Of a DNA stretch of 64,000 bases, positions 35,944-47,199 are shown in pieces (the first letter of the stretch is position 1; the number at the start of each line of letters is the position of its first letter). The stretch is from Daucus carota subsp. sativus (Eukaryota; Streptophyta; Magnoliopsida; Apiales; Apiaceae). The position numbers and the translations under genes are program-made. The stretch spans positions 1,314,779 to 1,378,778 of the forward strand of contig NC_030383.2 of assembly GCF_001625215.2 (NCBI RefSeq), given 5' to 3'. The notes under the pieces were generated by a model. It made no database searches and was not told the DNA's origin. It saw only the letters and a program-made list of their open reading frames with translations.

Positions 35944-38149
35944 ATGGAGAGACTATCGTCTTTACTTCAAATTCAGCCCCCGACTTACGGGAACCTGATC
36001 ACGGTTCTGAGTATCGATGGAGGTGGTATTCGAGGCCTTATTCCTGCCACCATTCTGGAGTTTCTCGAAGCCCAGCTTCAGGTAAGACATCAGCTATGTT
36101 TTTTGTTACTAATTTATTAAAAGTTCACTCTGGTGATTATTTGACGTAATTTCTTCGAATTTTGCAGGAGATAGATGGTAAAGACGCGAGACTTGCAGAT
36201 TACTTTGATGTTATTGGAGGCACGAGCACTGGTGGACTCGTGACAGCCATGATCACGGCTCCAGATGAAAACAGGCGCCCTCTTTTTGCTGCCAAAGATA
36301 TCAAGCCTTTTTATCTGGACAACTGCCCGAAGATCTTCCCGCAGAGAAGGTCTTAACTCTTCTATCTTAATCATATTCGTATATCGGATTTTCTAGTCTG
36401 TGCTCATAAGCATACTAATAATCACTTTTTAGTTATATGATTTTCTAGTCTGTGCTCATAATTAGCATACTAATAATCACTTTTTAGTTAAATGACAGAT
36501 TTTTATTGACTCTAATCTCATTAATAATGATGACCGCAAAAATCTTCATCAATAAAAATCCTTCACCTAAATAAAAAATAGTTGTTAGTGTTTCCTAGGC
36601 ACACACTAGAAAGACCTTTTATTTCACTTGCATGAATTTATGTACCTATGCGAGGAATAAAGTCATGACAAGGTGATTAACGAAGTATTTGGTTTCAGTA
36701 TCGGAGGCATATTTGGTTTGCTTAGGAGCATATTCAAACTATTCCGGGGTCCTAAGTATGATGGAAAGTACCTTCATGGCGTTGTGAGAGAGAAGCTAAG
36801 AGAAACTAAGCTGCATCAGACCTTAACCAATGTGGTTATTCCAACTTTCGATATCAAGCGCCTGCAGCCAACAATCTTTTCGACTTATGAGGTCAGCTAC
36901 GCATAAATACACGATTTCTGATTTATGATCTGGCTATGTATCTGCAGCCTTATTAATATAACTACCTGCAGGCCAAGAAGAACCCGTGTTTTGATGCACG
37001 ACTATCTGATATATGCATTAGCACCTCTGCTGCTCCGACATACCTTCCTGCATATAGGTTCAGTAACCACGATAGTGAAGGGAATGCTCGTGAATTCAAT
37101 CTTATAGACGGCGGTGTTGCAGCCAACAATCCGGTATGTATTACTCCCTCAGTTTAGCGTGGGGACGAGGGTTTGACACGCATTTTAAGACTTTTATAAA
37201 ATATCCACGGATTATTTTCAACTTTTTTTCTTCTAAATAAAAATTAATGTTTAGATATTTGTATAGAAAAGGAAAATTTTGAAAAAAAGTTATGAAAATA
37301 TATTTTATATGCACTTTAATTTGTGTGTCGAGCAATATAAAAAAAATGAGAGGGATAGAGGGAGTACGTATCAACGACAAACTATAAATCGGGACCAGGG
37401 GACTGGTATAAATTGAATGCATGCAATAATACTTTGATATTAATTCTCACCTATAAATTTGGACCAGACACTGGTGGCCATGACAGAAGTGACGAAACAG
37501 ATATTCGATGGCAACCCCGACTTCTTCCCAATTAAGCCTGTGGACTATCGAAGATTTCTGATCATTTCAGTAGGCACAGGCACCGCAAAGATGGAAGAGA
37601 AATATGATGCAGACTCTGCAGCCAAATGGGGAGTCTTGGGATGGTTGCTTCATCGCGGCTCAACTCCATTAGTCGACGTTTTCACTCAAGCCAGTGGAGA
37701 TATGGTTGATTACCATCTTTCGGTAGTTACTCAAGCCCTTCACTGTGAACAAAACTATCTGCGGATTCAGGTAATATCAGAGGGCTTAAGTTAACATACT
37801 TTTCAAAATTTTCAAGTTACCGCTCTTTATTGTTCTGAACAAACACGTATTTTCTGATATTCAGGAGGACACGTTAACAGGGATAGACTCATCAGTAGAT
37901 ATATCTACGAAAGAGAATTTGGAGAAGCTGGTCGAAATAGGGGAGACTCTGCTGAAGAAGCCAGTTTCAAGAATCAATTTGGATAACGGGGCCTATGAAC
38001 GCGTAGAAGATGGTGGAACCAATGAAGATGAATTGAAAAAGTTTGCGAAATTGCTGTCACAGGAAAGGAGCCTGAGAGAGCTGAGATCTCCGCACACCAA
38101 CAAAGCTTTGAAGTCCCAGGCCCAGGGTCAGGAAATCATAATCAACTAG
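35944..38149 (+). CDS. PLP2-like: Patatin-like acyl hydrolase 1 of 5 (PAT1), 6 exons
   Basis: Predicted lipid acyl hydrolase (phospholipase A/galactolipase type) of the cytosolic patatin-like PLP2/PLA2A group, no signal peptide. Exons: 35944-36081, 36168-36349, 36699-36891, 36972-37133, 37468-37770, 37865-38149; 1263 nt, 420 aa. Oxyanion loop DGGGIRG is at 25-31, nucleophile Ser66 in GTSTG, and catalytic Asp217 in DGGVAANNP. The C-terminal [20 protein letters not shown] closes the domain. Length matches the ~400-aa family. The other four copies have an intron after LK-AG, which PAT1 lacks exactly. Intron 4 carries a Stowaway MITE, and intron 2 carries a ~55-bp tandem duplication. A defence or wound-related lipid role is known for relatives and only inferred here. 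Confidence 0.95.
36385..36494. repeat. ~55-bp tandem duplication in PAT1 intron 2
   Basis: GATTTTCTAGTCTGTGCTCA followed by TAAGCATACTAATAATCACTTTTTAGTTA-type sequence appears twice in tandem, the second copy with a 3-4 bp insertion. Confidence 0.9.
37144..37364. mobile_element. Stowaway-type MITE in PAT1 intron 4
   Basis: Ends CTCCCTC and GAGGGAG are flanked by TA on each side (37142-37143 and 37365-37366). The interior resembles the element at 46567-46817 (GACACGCATTTTAA, AAAAGTTATG, GCACTTTAATTTGTGTGTCG). Confidence 0.8.
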
Positions 38150-39984
38150 CTAGAGCAAGCTTGCCAGTGCCACCACTCTGCAATTACGCCATCACGTATG
38201 GATTAATATGTAACTTGTTTTTGATTATTTTGTTATAGTTTTATTAACAATGAACTTGATTATTCATTCAGACGAATTGTGTAAAATTTATAGCTTAAGT
38301 TATGATTATAGATCTCAGATTTATGTATTTTTTATTTTTAAATTGATGATCCAGAAGTGGCTTTATTTGTTAGTGCAATATCAGATGATTATATTAGCAT
38401 ATCGCTGGAACTCGAACCACGCTGAAATATGACCATGATCGACCCTCCTTATTAGAAAACCCTCCGTGAGGAACGAGGCGAAAGCTAGCTAGGTTGAGAA
38501 TCCATTAAACCTGACCAAATTCGAAAACTGGGATAATTTTTCACAGGTCCTGGCAAAAAATTCTTTAAAAAAAGTAGATAATTTTTTTAAATATTTCTGG
38601 TTGACTAATAAAATAGTACTAATAATTTTAGTTTTCCGATCTCATAGTATATTTTTAATTCTGCTATCGCCTCTTTCAGCCTTGCAGTTGCGAGAACGAT
38701 CATCAGAGATGCACAAAAAGTCCAGACTCTTGAAATTTAGTCCAAACCAATCCGGAGAAAACCAGAAACAATCCCGGGAAATACACAATTTGAATTTTAA
38801 ACATATCTGTATGCCCACATGTGAAATTTCTGGAGATAATACTCATGCTTCTAGGCATGGATAATTTAACTAATAACTATGATCAGATGCGTTCTTGATT
38901 CGCAGGAAAACAAAGCATGAAACCCTGCGAAATTTCACTTGTTTATGCCATGTGGTTGAGGTTTAAAAACAAAACTTACATTTAAAATGAGTTCTTATCG
39001 ATCTAACAAGATAGATTTTATCTTTTCTCTGAAAATTTTAGCAGAACAAAGCGTCAAATTTATATTAAAACTATCATTTCGCACGTTCTGTGTTTCGAGC
39101 TTGTCTTTACTTCTAATAAACCAGAAAGAACGCCAAGTTAGACCCTGTGAAAATCCGAACTTCTAGGGCCTCAACTCGAGGACAAGATACTTAAAATTCA
39201 TATGCAAATGAAATATAGTCTAGATTGCATTTAGGCAATCAAACAAATTAGAACTTTTCAATTTGTTAGGAGCCGAGCTGAGCCGATTTGAATCTTATTT
39301 ACGAACATCACATGAATGTTCAATTTAACCCGATAAATATCAATAAACTTTAGAGTAAATGACAAAATGGTGGCCGTTATTTTTCAAATTTTACAAGATG
39401 TTGGCTAGATTTTAAAAATTACAAAATGGTGGCCGGAGTTTACTTCCGCCTTTCAAAAAGGTGACGGCCGTGAACCTCCATTAATTTTCCTCCTTTAACT
39501 CTAAAAAATAAAAAAGGAAACGACAAAGTGTTGGCCTAGTTTTCCAAAATTTACAAATGTTGGTTGGATTTCCACCACTTTTTCATTTACTCTTTTATTT
39601 TTTGGAGTCAATGGAGGAAAATTAACGGAGGTTCACGGCCGCCACCTTTTTAAAAGGCCAAGGTAAACTCCAGCCACCATTATGTAATTTTTAAAATCCA
39701 GCCAACATCTTGAAAAATTTGGAAAACTATAGCCCCCAATTTGTCATTTACTCTGAACTTTATAAACCATTACAATTTATTTAGGATGTAACTTTAAAGT
39801 GTTTCAAATTCAGCTCTTTCGAGCCGAACAATATAGAGACGAGCTCAACACTATTTTATGTTCAAGCTCGAGATCTAAACGAGTCGTGCCAAACTTAAAT
39901 GAGTTTGTTCACGAACAGAACAGCTCAGTTTGTTAAACAGGCAACAGCCCTGAATACTTTACTTGCCATGCACAGTTCGTGTAG
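38150..39984. other. Spacer between PAT1 and PAT2
   Basis: The first ~150 bp are probably PAT1 3'UTR. From about 39098 the sequence matches the PAT3 upstream region, marking duplicated promoter DNA, which is interrupted by the foldback element at 39353-39753. The stretch 38300-39090 holds nothing I recognise. Confidence 0.5.
39353..39753. mobile_element. Foldback MULE-type MITE upstream of PAT2
   Basis: Almost the whole ~400 bp is one inverted repeat: GAGTAAATGACAAAATGGTGGC at the left (first 20 bases diagnostic) faces GTCATTTACTC at the right, and TTCACGGCCG near the centre faces CGGCCGTGAA. It is flanked by near-identical 9-bp duplications TAAACTTTA (39344-39352) and TGAACTTTA (39754-39762). 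There is no coding capacity. Confidence 0.85.
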
Positions 39985-40023
39985 TATAAAACAAAAGAAA
40001 AATACAAAATTGCAGCTATATAA
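39985..40023 (+). promoter_or_regulatory. TATA region of PAT2
   Basis: Two candidates lie here: TATAAAA at 39985 and TATATAA at 40017. The second is 72 bp from the ATG, close to the 70-bp spacing in PAT3, so it is preferred. Confidence 0.5.
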
Positions 40024-40088
40024 GTAAACAACTGTAGCTCATTCAGTCCTCAACTCATTTTCTTAGACATCTATTTCATATTATCAAA

Positions 40089-42445
40089 ATGGAGGGAAAA
40101 TCATCTCTACTTCAAATCCAGCCCCCAACATATGGGAACCTAATTACTGTCCTCAGTATCGACGGAGGTGGCATCAGAGGTCTCATTCCTGCCACCATTC
40201 TCGACTTTCTCGAATCTCAACTTCAGGTTATTACCGATTAACTTTCTGTTTATTACTTCCTCAGTCCCTCTCATTTCTTTACCTTTTTTTTTTTGCATTG
40301 CTTGAAACGCATTTTAAGGCGAATATGATTATAATTTCATAACTTACTCTTAAACTTTTATTCAACAGAAAAATGTTTAAAATAATTTATGAAGCTGCAT
40401 TTTATAGGAGCTGGATGGTGAAGATGCGAGACTCGCTGATTACTTCGATGTCATTTCGGGCACGAGCACTGGTGGTCTCGTGACAGCTATGCTAACTGCA
40501 CCTGATGAATACAAGCGTCCTCTGTTTGCTGCCAAAGATATCAAGCCTTTTTATCTCCAACACGGCCCGAAAATATTTCCACCGAGGTGATCAACATATT
40601 CACATGCACTTAAATCTTTTTTTTCTCTAAAATTATTCATATCTCACGTCAGTATTTGGACTCTTTATAAGCACACGTAAATAACTAATGTATACTAGTT
40701 TGCTAAAAGTTTGGCCTATTTGTGATGGGTTGTTGGATCCGGTATGCATCTACTTGTGGGTTTGAGATGTTTTAGTTACCGCATCAACACAAAACGATCG
40801 ACAATGTGATTAACAAATTAACTATTTGATTTCATCATCAGCGGCTGGTTTGGTTCGATCACTAGTTCATTCAAACTATTCTTGGGTCCTAAGTACGACG
40901 GAAAATACCTTCACAAGGTTATAAGAGAAAAGCTAGGCAAGATTAAGCTGCACGAGACATTAACCAACGTCGTGATCCCAACTTTCGATATCAAACATCT
41001 GCAGCCCACAATCTTTTCTACATTTGAGGTCAGACAAGAATTAAAGCCCAATATTGTGTTTCGGGGTACGTTTTACTTGATATAGAATCGATCAATTAAT
41101 CATAAATCTGCCCGCAGGCCAAGAAGTATCCGTCTTTTGATGCTCAGCTATCTGATATATGCATTAGCACCTCTGCTGCTCCAACATACCTTCCTGCACA
41201 TAAGTTCGAGACCTACTTTAGCGATGGGAACGTTCGTGAATTCAATCTTATAGACGGTGGTGTTGCAGCCAATGACCCGGTATGTACACATTAATTTAGC
41301 CATTAATTGATACTGCAATACTTGTATTTTCGGTTTTAGCAGTGATGCATAATTGCTTATTATCAAAAAAAAAAAAAAACTCCAGTGATGCATTTTTGGG
41401 TTAACAAGTTTGTCTACGTGGAGATTAATGACCAAGTTGATACCATTTGACGACTTCAGTGATGAGTTTGATAATAAACCCCTTATATATTTTAATGTGA
41501 CTATTTGTGTTTTTTTCACCAGACACTGGTTGCAATGACTGAAGTGACAAAACAGATAGCTGAGGGTAACCCGGACTACTTGTCGATCAAGCCTGTGGAC
41601 TATGCTCGGTATCTGATAATTTCAGTAGGCACAGGTTCTGCAAAAAATGAAAAAAAATATGATGCAGAAACTGCATCCAAATGGGGCGCCAAGGGATGGT
41701 TGCTTTATCAAGGCTCGAATCCATTAATTGATGTTTTTACGCAAGCAAGTGCAGATATGGCTGATTACCATCTTTCTGTAGTTACTCAAGCTATTCATTC
41801 TGAAAATAACTATCTCAGAATTCAGGTAACTATATTCAAAGGATATTAAGCATAATTTTTTCCAAATAATCCGCATTTGTACATTGTTCTGAACAAACAT
41901 GTAAATGTATTCAGGACGACACATTAACAGGGACAGACTCATCTACTGATTTATCAACCAAAGAGAACATGGACAGGCTAGTCGTTATCGGTGAGAATCT
42001 GTTGAAGAAACGAGTTTCCAGAATAAATTTGCATAACGGAGATCACGAAGAAGTAGATAATGCTGGAACCAACGCAGAAGAATTAAAAAGGTGCATTTGC
42101 CTGTTAAACCGCAGAAGGCATTATTTCATTGTCGCACATATGTGTGTGTTTTTGTGTCTTATTAGCAGTGTCAGATATAGGATTAAAACGTTAGGGGACA
42201 CTAAACAAATTTTTGGAAAACACCTATATATTTCCAAATCTTCTAGGGACACTTTTACTTTTTTAGAGAGAACACGTATCCCCGTACTTCTTATTAAATC
42301 CGTATCTGCTTATTGGGAGCTAACTAACGAGAATTACTGTTGCAGGTTTGCGAAATTGCTGTCAGAAGAAAGGAGACTGAGAGAGCTGAAATCTCTACAG
42401 ACCAACAAAGGTTTAAAGTCCGAGGCTCGTGATCTTACTAGCTAG
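40089..42445 (+). CDS. PLP2-like: Patatin-like acyl hydrolase 2 of 5 (PAT2), 7 exons
   Basis: Same predicted activity as PAT1. Exons: 40089-40226, 40408-40586, 40842-41028, 41118-41279, 41523-41825, 41915-42090, 42346-42445; 1245 nt, 414 aa. DGGGIRG lies at 25-31, Ser66 in GTSTG (preceded by Ser rather than Gly, VISGTSTGG), and Asp214 in DGGVAANDP. It differs from PAT1 by [10 protein letters not shown] at the exon 2 end (one codon shorter) and a shorter exon 3 start (SGWFGS). Intron 6 is 255 nt with no in-frame stop, so a retained-intron transcript would encode an 85-residue insertion. Intron 1 contains one end of a Stowaway-like fragment (about 40253-40320). Confidence 0.95.
42170..42300 (+). 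repeat. Dispersed repeat in PAT2 intron 6
   Basis: A segment with AGGGACACT, GAAAACACCTATATAT and GAGAACACGTATCCCCGT resembles segments in PAT3 intron 5 (about 49757-49935) and, in reverse orientation, PAT4 intron 1 (about 52180-52292). It is a likely fragment of one interspersed transposon family. Confidence 0.55.
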
Positions 42446-43655
42446 TCCCCCTTCAAATGGTTCAGGTTCATGAAATGATGTGCCATAACTCGACAACCTA
42501 GTATTTAAGGAGTCATTGAAGGAGTGTGTGTATGCAGTTTCATCAAGTCTTTTAGCAGTTCTCGAGTGTTTTTTTTTTTTCTCGCAGTTGCCTGGTTCTG
42601 GTTGTATTCTCCGTTGTAAGAATAAAATGTTCGAGTTTCATTATATTTTGTGTTTTCTTCTGATGAAATTCCATACTTTTCATCAATGTGGTATAACAAT
42701 CCGGGTTCTGGGCCAGCTAAAATAAGAACTTATTTCGGGTAGAAAACTTATACGTAACATTCATTAGTATTAACTTTTAATAATAGGGGTTAAATTGTAC
42801 AGAGTTGTGTAAAAAAAATTGTACATAATAACATGATAATTGATGTGAAATATTTTGATTAGGGTTGTTGATATGAATCCCGAAGATCCATTCCAATTAA
42901 AATCCATCACATATCGTTACGTACAAATTTTGTTCACAATTATATACGCCTAGCATTTTCGGTAACATTAATAAGTCATTTACTTTTAGAATCAATACCC
43001 TTTATTAATAAGCGAAACCACTTTTCGGTGGAACATCGGTACCAAAAGTACCAAAATTTGGTCACTTTCATATTGATTAGGATTTTATAGTCTTTGTTAT
43101 ATTATTATTAAAAGACTTTTATATTGAATAGAATTTTATTATTAAAGACCTCAATATTCATTAGGACACTGAAAGACTTCTGTATTGATTAGAATTTTAT
43201 TATTAAAAACTTCAATATTTATTAGGACAATGTAATATAAATTTTTTTATTTAATAACAACAATCATTATAGAATTATGAAAAGATTTTCATATTATTAG
43301 GATTTTATACTTATTATTATACATTTTTAGGATTTTATAATTATTATTATACAATTATGAAAAGACTTCTATATTGATTTGGATTTTATTAATAAAAATT
43401 TCAATATTGGTTAAGATTATTATACTACTATATAAAAAGACTTCTATGGTGTTTACGATTTTGTAATATAACATTTATCCTATTCGCACAGTTAAATCTC
43501 GCTAACAATTTAACTTATGAAACAGTTCTATAAAATTCATATAAAAAATTAGCTATCATCATATTACTTTTTATTTAACAATTATTACTATTATCAAAAA
43601 AACTTCTATATTTGACAGGATTTTTTTATTATAACAATTATCTTACTAATAAAAA
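42446..43655. other. PAT2 3' flank and AT-rich repeat spacer
   Basis: PAT2 3'UTR is followed by strongly AT-rich DNA. From about 43050 to 43640 short units such as AAGACTTCTATATTGATT and GGATTTTATTATTAAA recur irregularly. This probably belongs to the Helitron that ends at 45487. No gene is seen. Confidence 0.5.
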
Positions 43656-43659
43656 TATG

Positions 43660-45025
43660 TTACCAACAAAATTATTTGTTTTAATTTTTTAAAACTCAAA
43701 TAATTTAATATACGTAACAACTCCATAAATCTTTTATCATACTTCAGAGTTTAAATAAATAGGGAGTTCATATTGATATTAATATAATATCCCCTATCAA
43801 TAGAATAATAATGTCAACGAAATTATTCGTTTTAATTTTTAAAATTTATACAATTTAATTTACGAAATAAATTTATAAAACTTCTATCGTATTTCAGAAT
43901 TAAAATAAATAAGATTAAATATTGATACCAAAGTATCAAAAAAATTGGTCATATATTTTTTAATAAATAATAATTATTATCATTCAATGTTTTTCAGAAG
44001 ATTGCGATAAAGACGAATAAGGCGGTGGTAAGACTGACTTGATGGAAACTTAAAAAAAATAAGTCATTGTCCATATTACAACATATAATAAAAGAACCAA
44101 AACTCTAGATATACGTCAAATATTCGTTTTAATTTTTAAAACTCATACACTTTAATTTACGAAACAAATTTATAAAACTTCTATCGTATTTCAGAATTAA
44201 AATAAACAAGATTCAATATTGATACCAAAGTACCCAAAAATTTGGTCATATATTTTTTAATAATAATTATTATTATCATTCAATGTTTTCTAGAATATTG
44301 CGATAGAGACGAATAAGGCGGTGGTAACACTGACTTGACAAGTGAAAACTTAAAAAAATGAAGTCATTGTCCATATTGCAACATATATGATAAAAGAACC
44401 GAAACTCTGGACATACGTCAAATATTCGTTTTAATTTTTAAAACTCATACACTTTAATTTACGAAACAAATCTATAAAAGTTCTATCATATATCAGAATT
44501 AAAATAAACAAGATTCGATATTGATACCAAAGTACCAAAAAACTTGATCATTAATTTTTTAATAATAATTATTATTATCATTCAGTGTTTTTTAGAAGAT
44601 TGCGATAAAGACGAATAAGGCGGTGGTAACACTGACTTGACAAATGGAAACTTAATAAAAAATGAAGTCATTGTCCATATTGTCACATATAATAAAAGAA
44701 CCGAAACTCTAGACATACGTCAAATATTCATTTTAATATTTAAAACTCATACAATTTAATTTACGCAACAAATCTATAAAATTTCAATCATATTTCAGAA
44801 TTAAAATAAACAAGATTCGATATTGATACCAAAGTACCAAAAAACTTGGTCATTTATTTTTCAATAATAATAATTATTATCATTTAGTGTTTTTCAGAAG
44901 ATTACGATAAAGACGAATTAGGCGGTGGCAACACTGACTTGACAAATAGAAACTCAAAGAAAATGAAGTCATTATCCATATTGCAACATATAATAAAAGA
45001 ATCAAAACTCTAGACATACGTCAAG
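43660..45025. repeat. ~300-bp tandem repeat array (4-5 units)
   Basis: The marker ATTGATACCAAAGT recurs at 43921, 44218, 44520 and 44822 (periods 297, 302, 302). Each unit contains AAGACGAATWAGGCGGTGG, CACTGACTTGA, TCATTGTCCATATT, CTCTAGACATACGTCAA and TTTAATTTACGAAACAAAT. A diverged first unit precedes 43921. The last full copies are the most alike. Confidence 0.9.
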
Positions 45026-45275
45026 ATATTTGATATCAAATCATTATTCTACTTATGAGTTATATTTCAGAACATATATAATGTTTAGTGATTTATAATA
45101 TAATTGTTTTATCTTTTGATTGCAACGATTATATTGTAGAACATAACCTGCAAATTGTCAGATGTTTACAAATATTATAGACTAAAAAAATTAAAATTGA
45201 AACGAGTAGAGTATTTTTAAATAATTTTGGACAACAATACTCTTATTTTGTGGACTCCATAGAACAGGGACCCAT
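45010..45275. mobile_element. Relative of the 5760-6174 MITE, reverse orientation
   Basis: The segment contains ATTATATTGTAGAACATAA and ACAAATATTATAGAC and ends with GGACTCCATAGAACAGGG. These match the reverse complement of interior and end sequences of the MAPKKK intron MITE (TTCTACAATATTTGTAAA, TTCTATGGAGTAC). Boundaries are approximate. Confidence 0.55.
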
Positions 45276-45460
45276 ATTATTATGAAATAAATTTAAAGTA
45301 TGATCAAATTTTAATAATTAGAAAATCTTATATTAAATAACACTAATTTAAATATCTTTTAAAAACAATAATTTAAATAGGTATAATAAAGATATAATAA
45401 TATAATTAAAAAAGACATTATTCTTCTAATAAATAACAAATTTTAAAATTTTATTTAAAT

Positions 45461-45488
45461 CCGTGCTTGGCACGGGCTATCAACTAGT
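45461..45488 (+). mobile_element. Helitron 3' terminus
   Basis: A perfect 6-bp hairpin CCGTGC-TTG-GCACGG (45461-45475) is followed 8 bp later by CTAG (45484-45487) and a host T. This is the canonical hairpin-CTRR|T Helitron end. The 5' TC terminus was not located with confidence; the tandem array upstream is probably internal to the element. Confidence 0.75.
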
Positions 45489-45831
45489 AAAATATGTAAA
45501 TATTTTTTATAGAATTTTTTCTCTGAAATAAGTAATTTATTTTCAAGAAATTAAAATTTATTTTTAAAAACCCTTGTTTTTAAAAGCGATTCCGATTAAA
45601 TTTGGAAGCCGAGAACCTGTTCTCGTCTCGGGTATAATCGGACTTGTTAAAAATTGAATACCCTGAATGACCAGGAGGCAAGATTTAAGGATAATCTTTG
45701 TTCTTTCTTAAACAGACAGTTCATGAGCACCTTCCAAAGAAGCGTTTAAAACTCTCTTTTCCGTCTTCACTCTTCTCCTTGCACGTACTTATATTTTAAC
45801 CGGGGAGCTTAGCATGAATGAATCGACAGAC

Positions 45832-46286
45832 GTGTATTCGATTGAGATTTTAATGAATTGTTTTTAGTTTATGGATTTTAATAGATTGTATGTGATTTTG
45901 ATTTTATGCGGATTCTTGATAAAATATCGCAGAGTTAATGGGATTTAAGTACAATACTTCAAAATCTCATGAAGTTTGGTGAGATTTCAAAAAATTAAAA
46001 ATACACTGAAGAATGCCATAAAATTCATCATTTTATGAAATCCAAAAAAATCCATCAGCATTTGAATACCATCAGATTTTAATGGATTTTAAACAATCTC
46101 AATTGAATACCAGCAAAATTTAATGAATTTTAAACAATTTCAATTGAATACTACCAGATTTTGTAGCATAATTTAAAATTCCAATTGGATACCACAAGAT
46201 TTTATTGGATTTCAAACAATCTCAATCGAATATCTTCAGATTTCATGAATGAAAAAAAATGTTTTAAGATCTCAATTCAATACACC
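45832..46286. mobile_element. TIR element with subterminal repeats, 455 bp
   Basis: GTGTATTCGATTGAGATTTT at the left faces AAGATCTCAATTCAATACAC at the right. The interior holds several ~50-bp units built on TTGAATACCA and GATTTTAATGGATTTTAAAC. A fragment of the left end also lies at about 35040-35083. Confidence 0.75.
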
Positions 46287-46566
46287 TTCATGCATATGTG
46301 CATTTTAAATTATAGAAATAGACGCGCATGTTACACAAAAGCAGAACACTGAATTATTAGGCATCAATAACCACTGGTACTACTTTTAGCTTGAATATCT
46401 ATCTACCGGCCTACCAGTCCTCCCACTCAATGGATGCGTTCATAACTCACGTCACGTGATACGTCACGTTAGATGTAACAACCCAAGTTTTGTCTTTTCT
46501 TCTAACAAACAAGAAAGAATGTCAAACTGGATCAGGTAATGAAATGTCAAACGGATGAAAAGTCTA

Positions 46567-46817
46567 CTCCCTCCGTCCCCCTGAGTTATATATATTGGGG
46601 GACGGGGACGCGACACGGATTTTAATGCTCCCGTAAAATATAGTTCTGTAATTTATTTTTAAGATTTTTCTTTTCTGTATAAAAGTTTGAATGTTATATT
46701 TTTATTCAGAAAAAGAAAATTCTAAAAATAAGTTATGGAACTATGTTTTTTAAGAGCATTGAAGTGCGTGTCGAACAGTGAAAAAGAAACGTATACAATT
46801 AAATGGGACAGAGGGAG
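46567..46817. mobile_element. Stowaway-type MITE, 251 bp
   Basis: Ends CTCCCTCCGTCCC and GGGACAGAGGGAG are flanked by TA at 46565-46566 and 46818-46819. The interior is related to the element in PAT1 intron 4. Confidence 0.9.
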
Positions 46818-47065
46818 TACAATATATAAGAGCAAAGAAATTCTTATTGCTTGTATTTATTTTTTCGTATCGGGTATTCATTTTAATATCTGGTATCAGG
46901 GCCGAATCTTCCTATATACCTTTCATGTATACTAAGTTGATTATAGTATTCAAAAATACATTTATATTAAGATATTATTATTTTGTTAATATTAAAATTT
47001 TAGTGTTATATTTGTTTGGGATAAAAAATAGGATGTATAGATTTTAATATTTCGCAAAGGGAGCT

Positions 47066-47092
47066 CGCGTAGCGCGGACATAATTCCCTAGT
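47066..47092 (+). mobile_element. Second Helitron-like 3' terminus
   Basis: A CGCG-TAG-CGCG hairpin (47066-47076) is followed 11 bp later by CTAG (47088-47091) and T. A small element may start near 46907 (A|TCTTCC), but that 5' end is speculative. Confidence 0.55.
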
Positions 47093-47199
47093 AGAATTGA
47101 ACGAGTGAAAATTAAGAAAACATATAGACAGAAGGGAAAGAAAAAAGTAAGTAGATACAAAAATTTGTATAGAAATGAGAGTATTCATTCCTATTGGAT

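Noticed and set aside
37141-37422. Minus-strand open frame in PAT1 intron 4
   Set aside because: It is a reading of the Stowaway MITE and its flanks, not a gene.
43660-45025. CRISPR-like array
   Set aside because: Units are ~300 bp with no short-repeat/unique-spacer pattern, and the DNA is plant nuclear.
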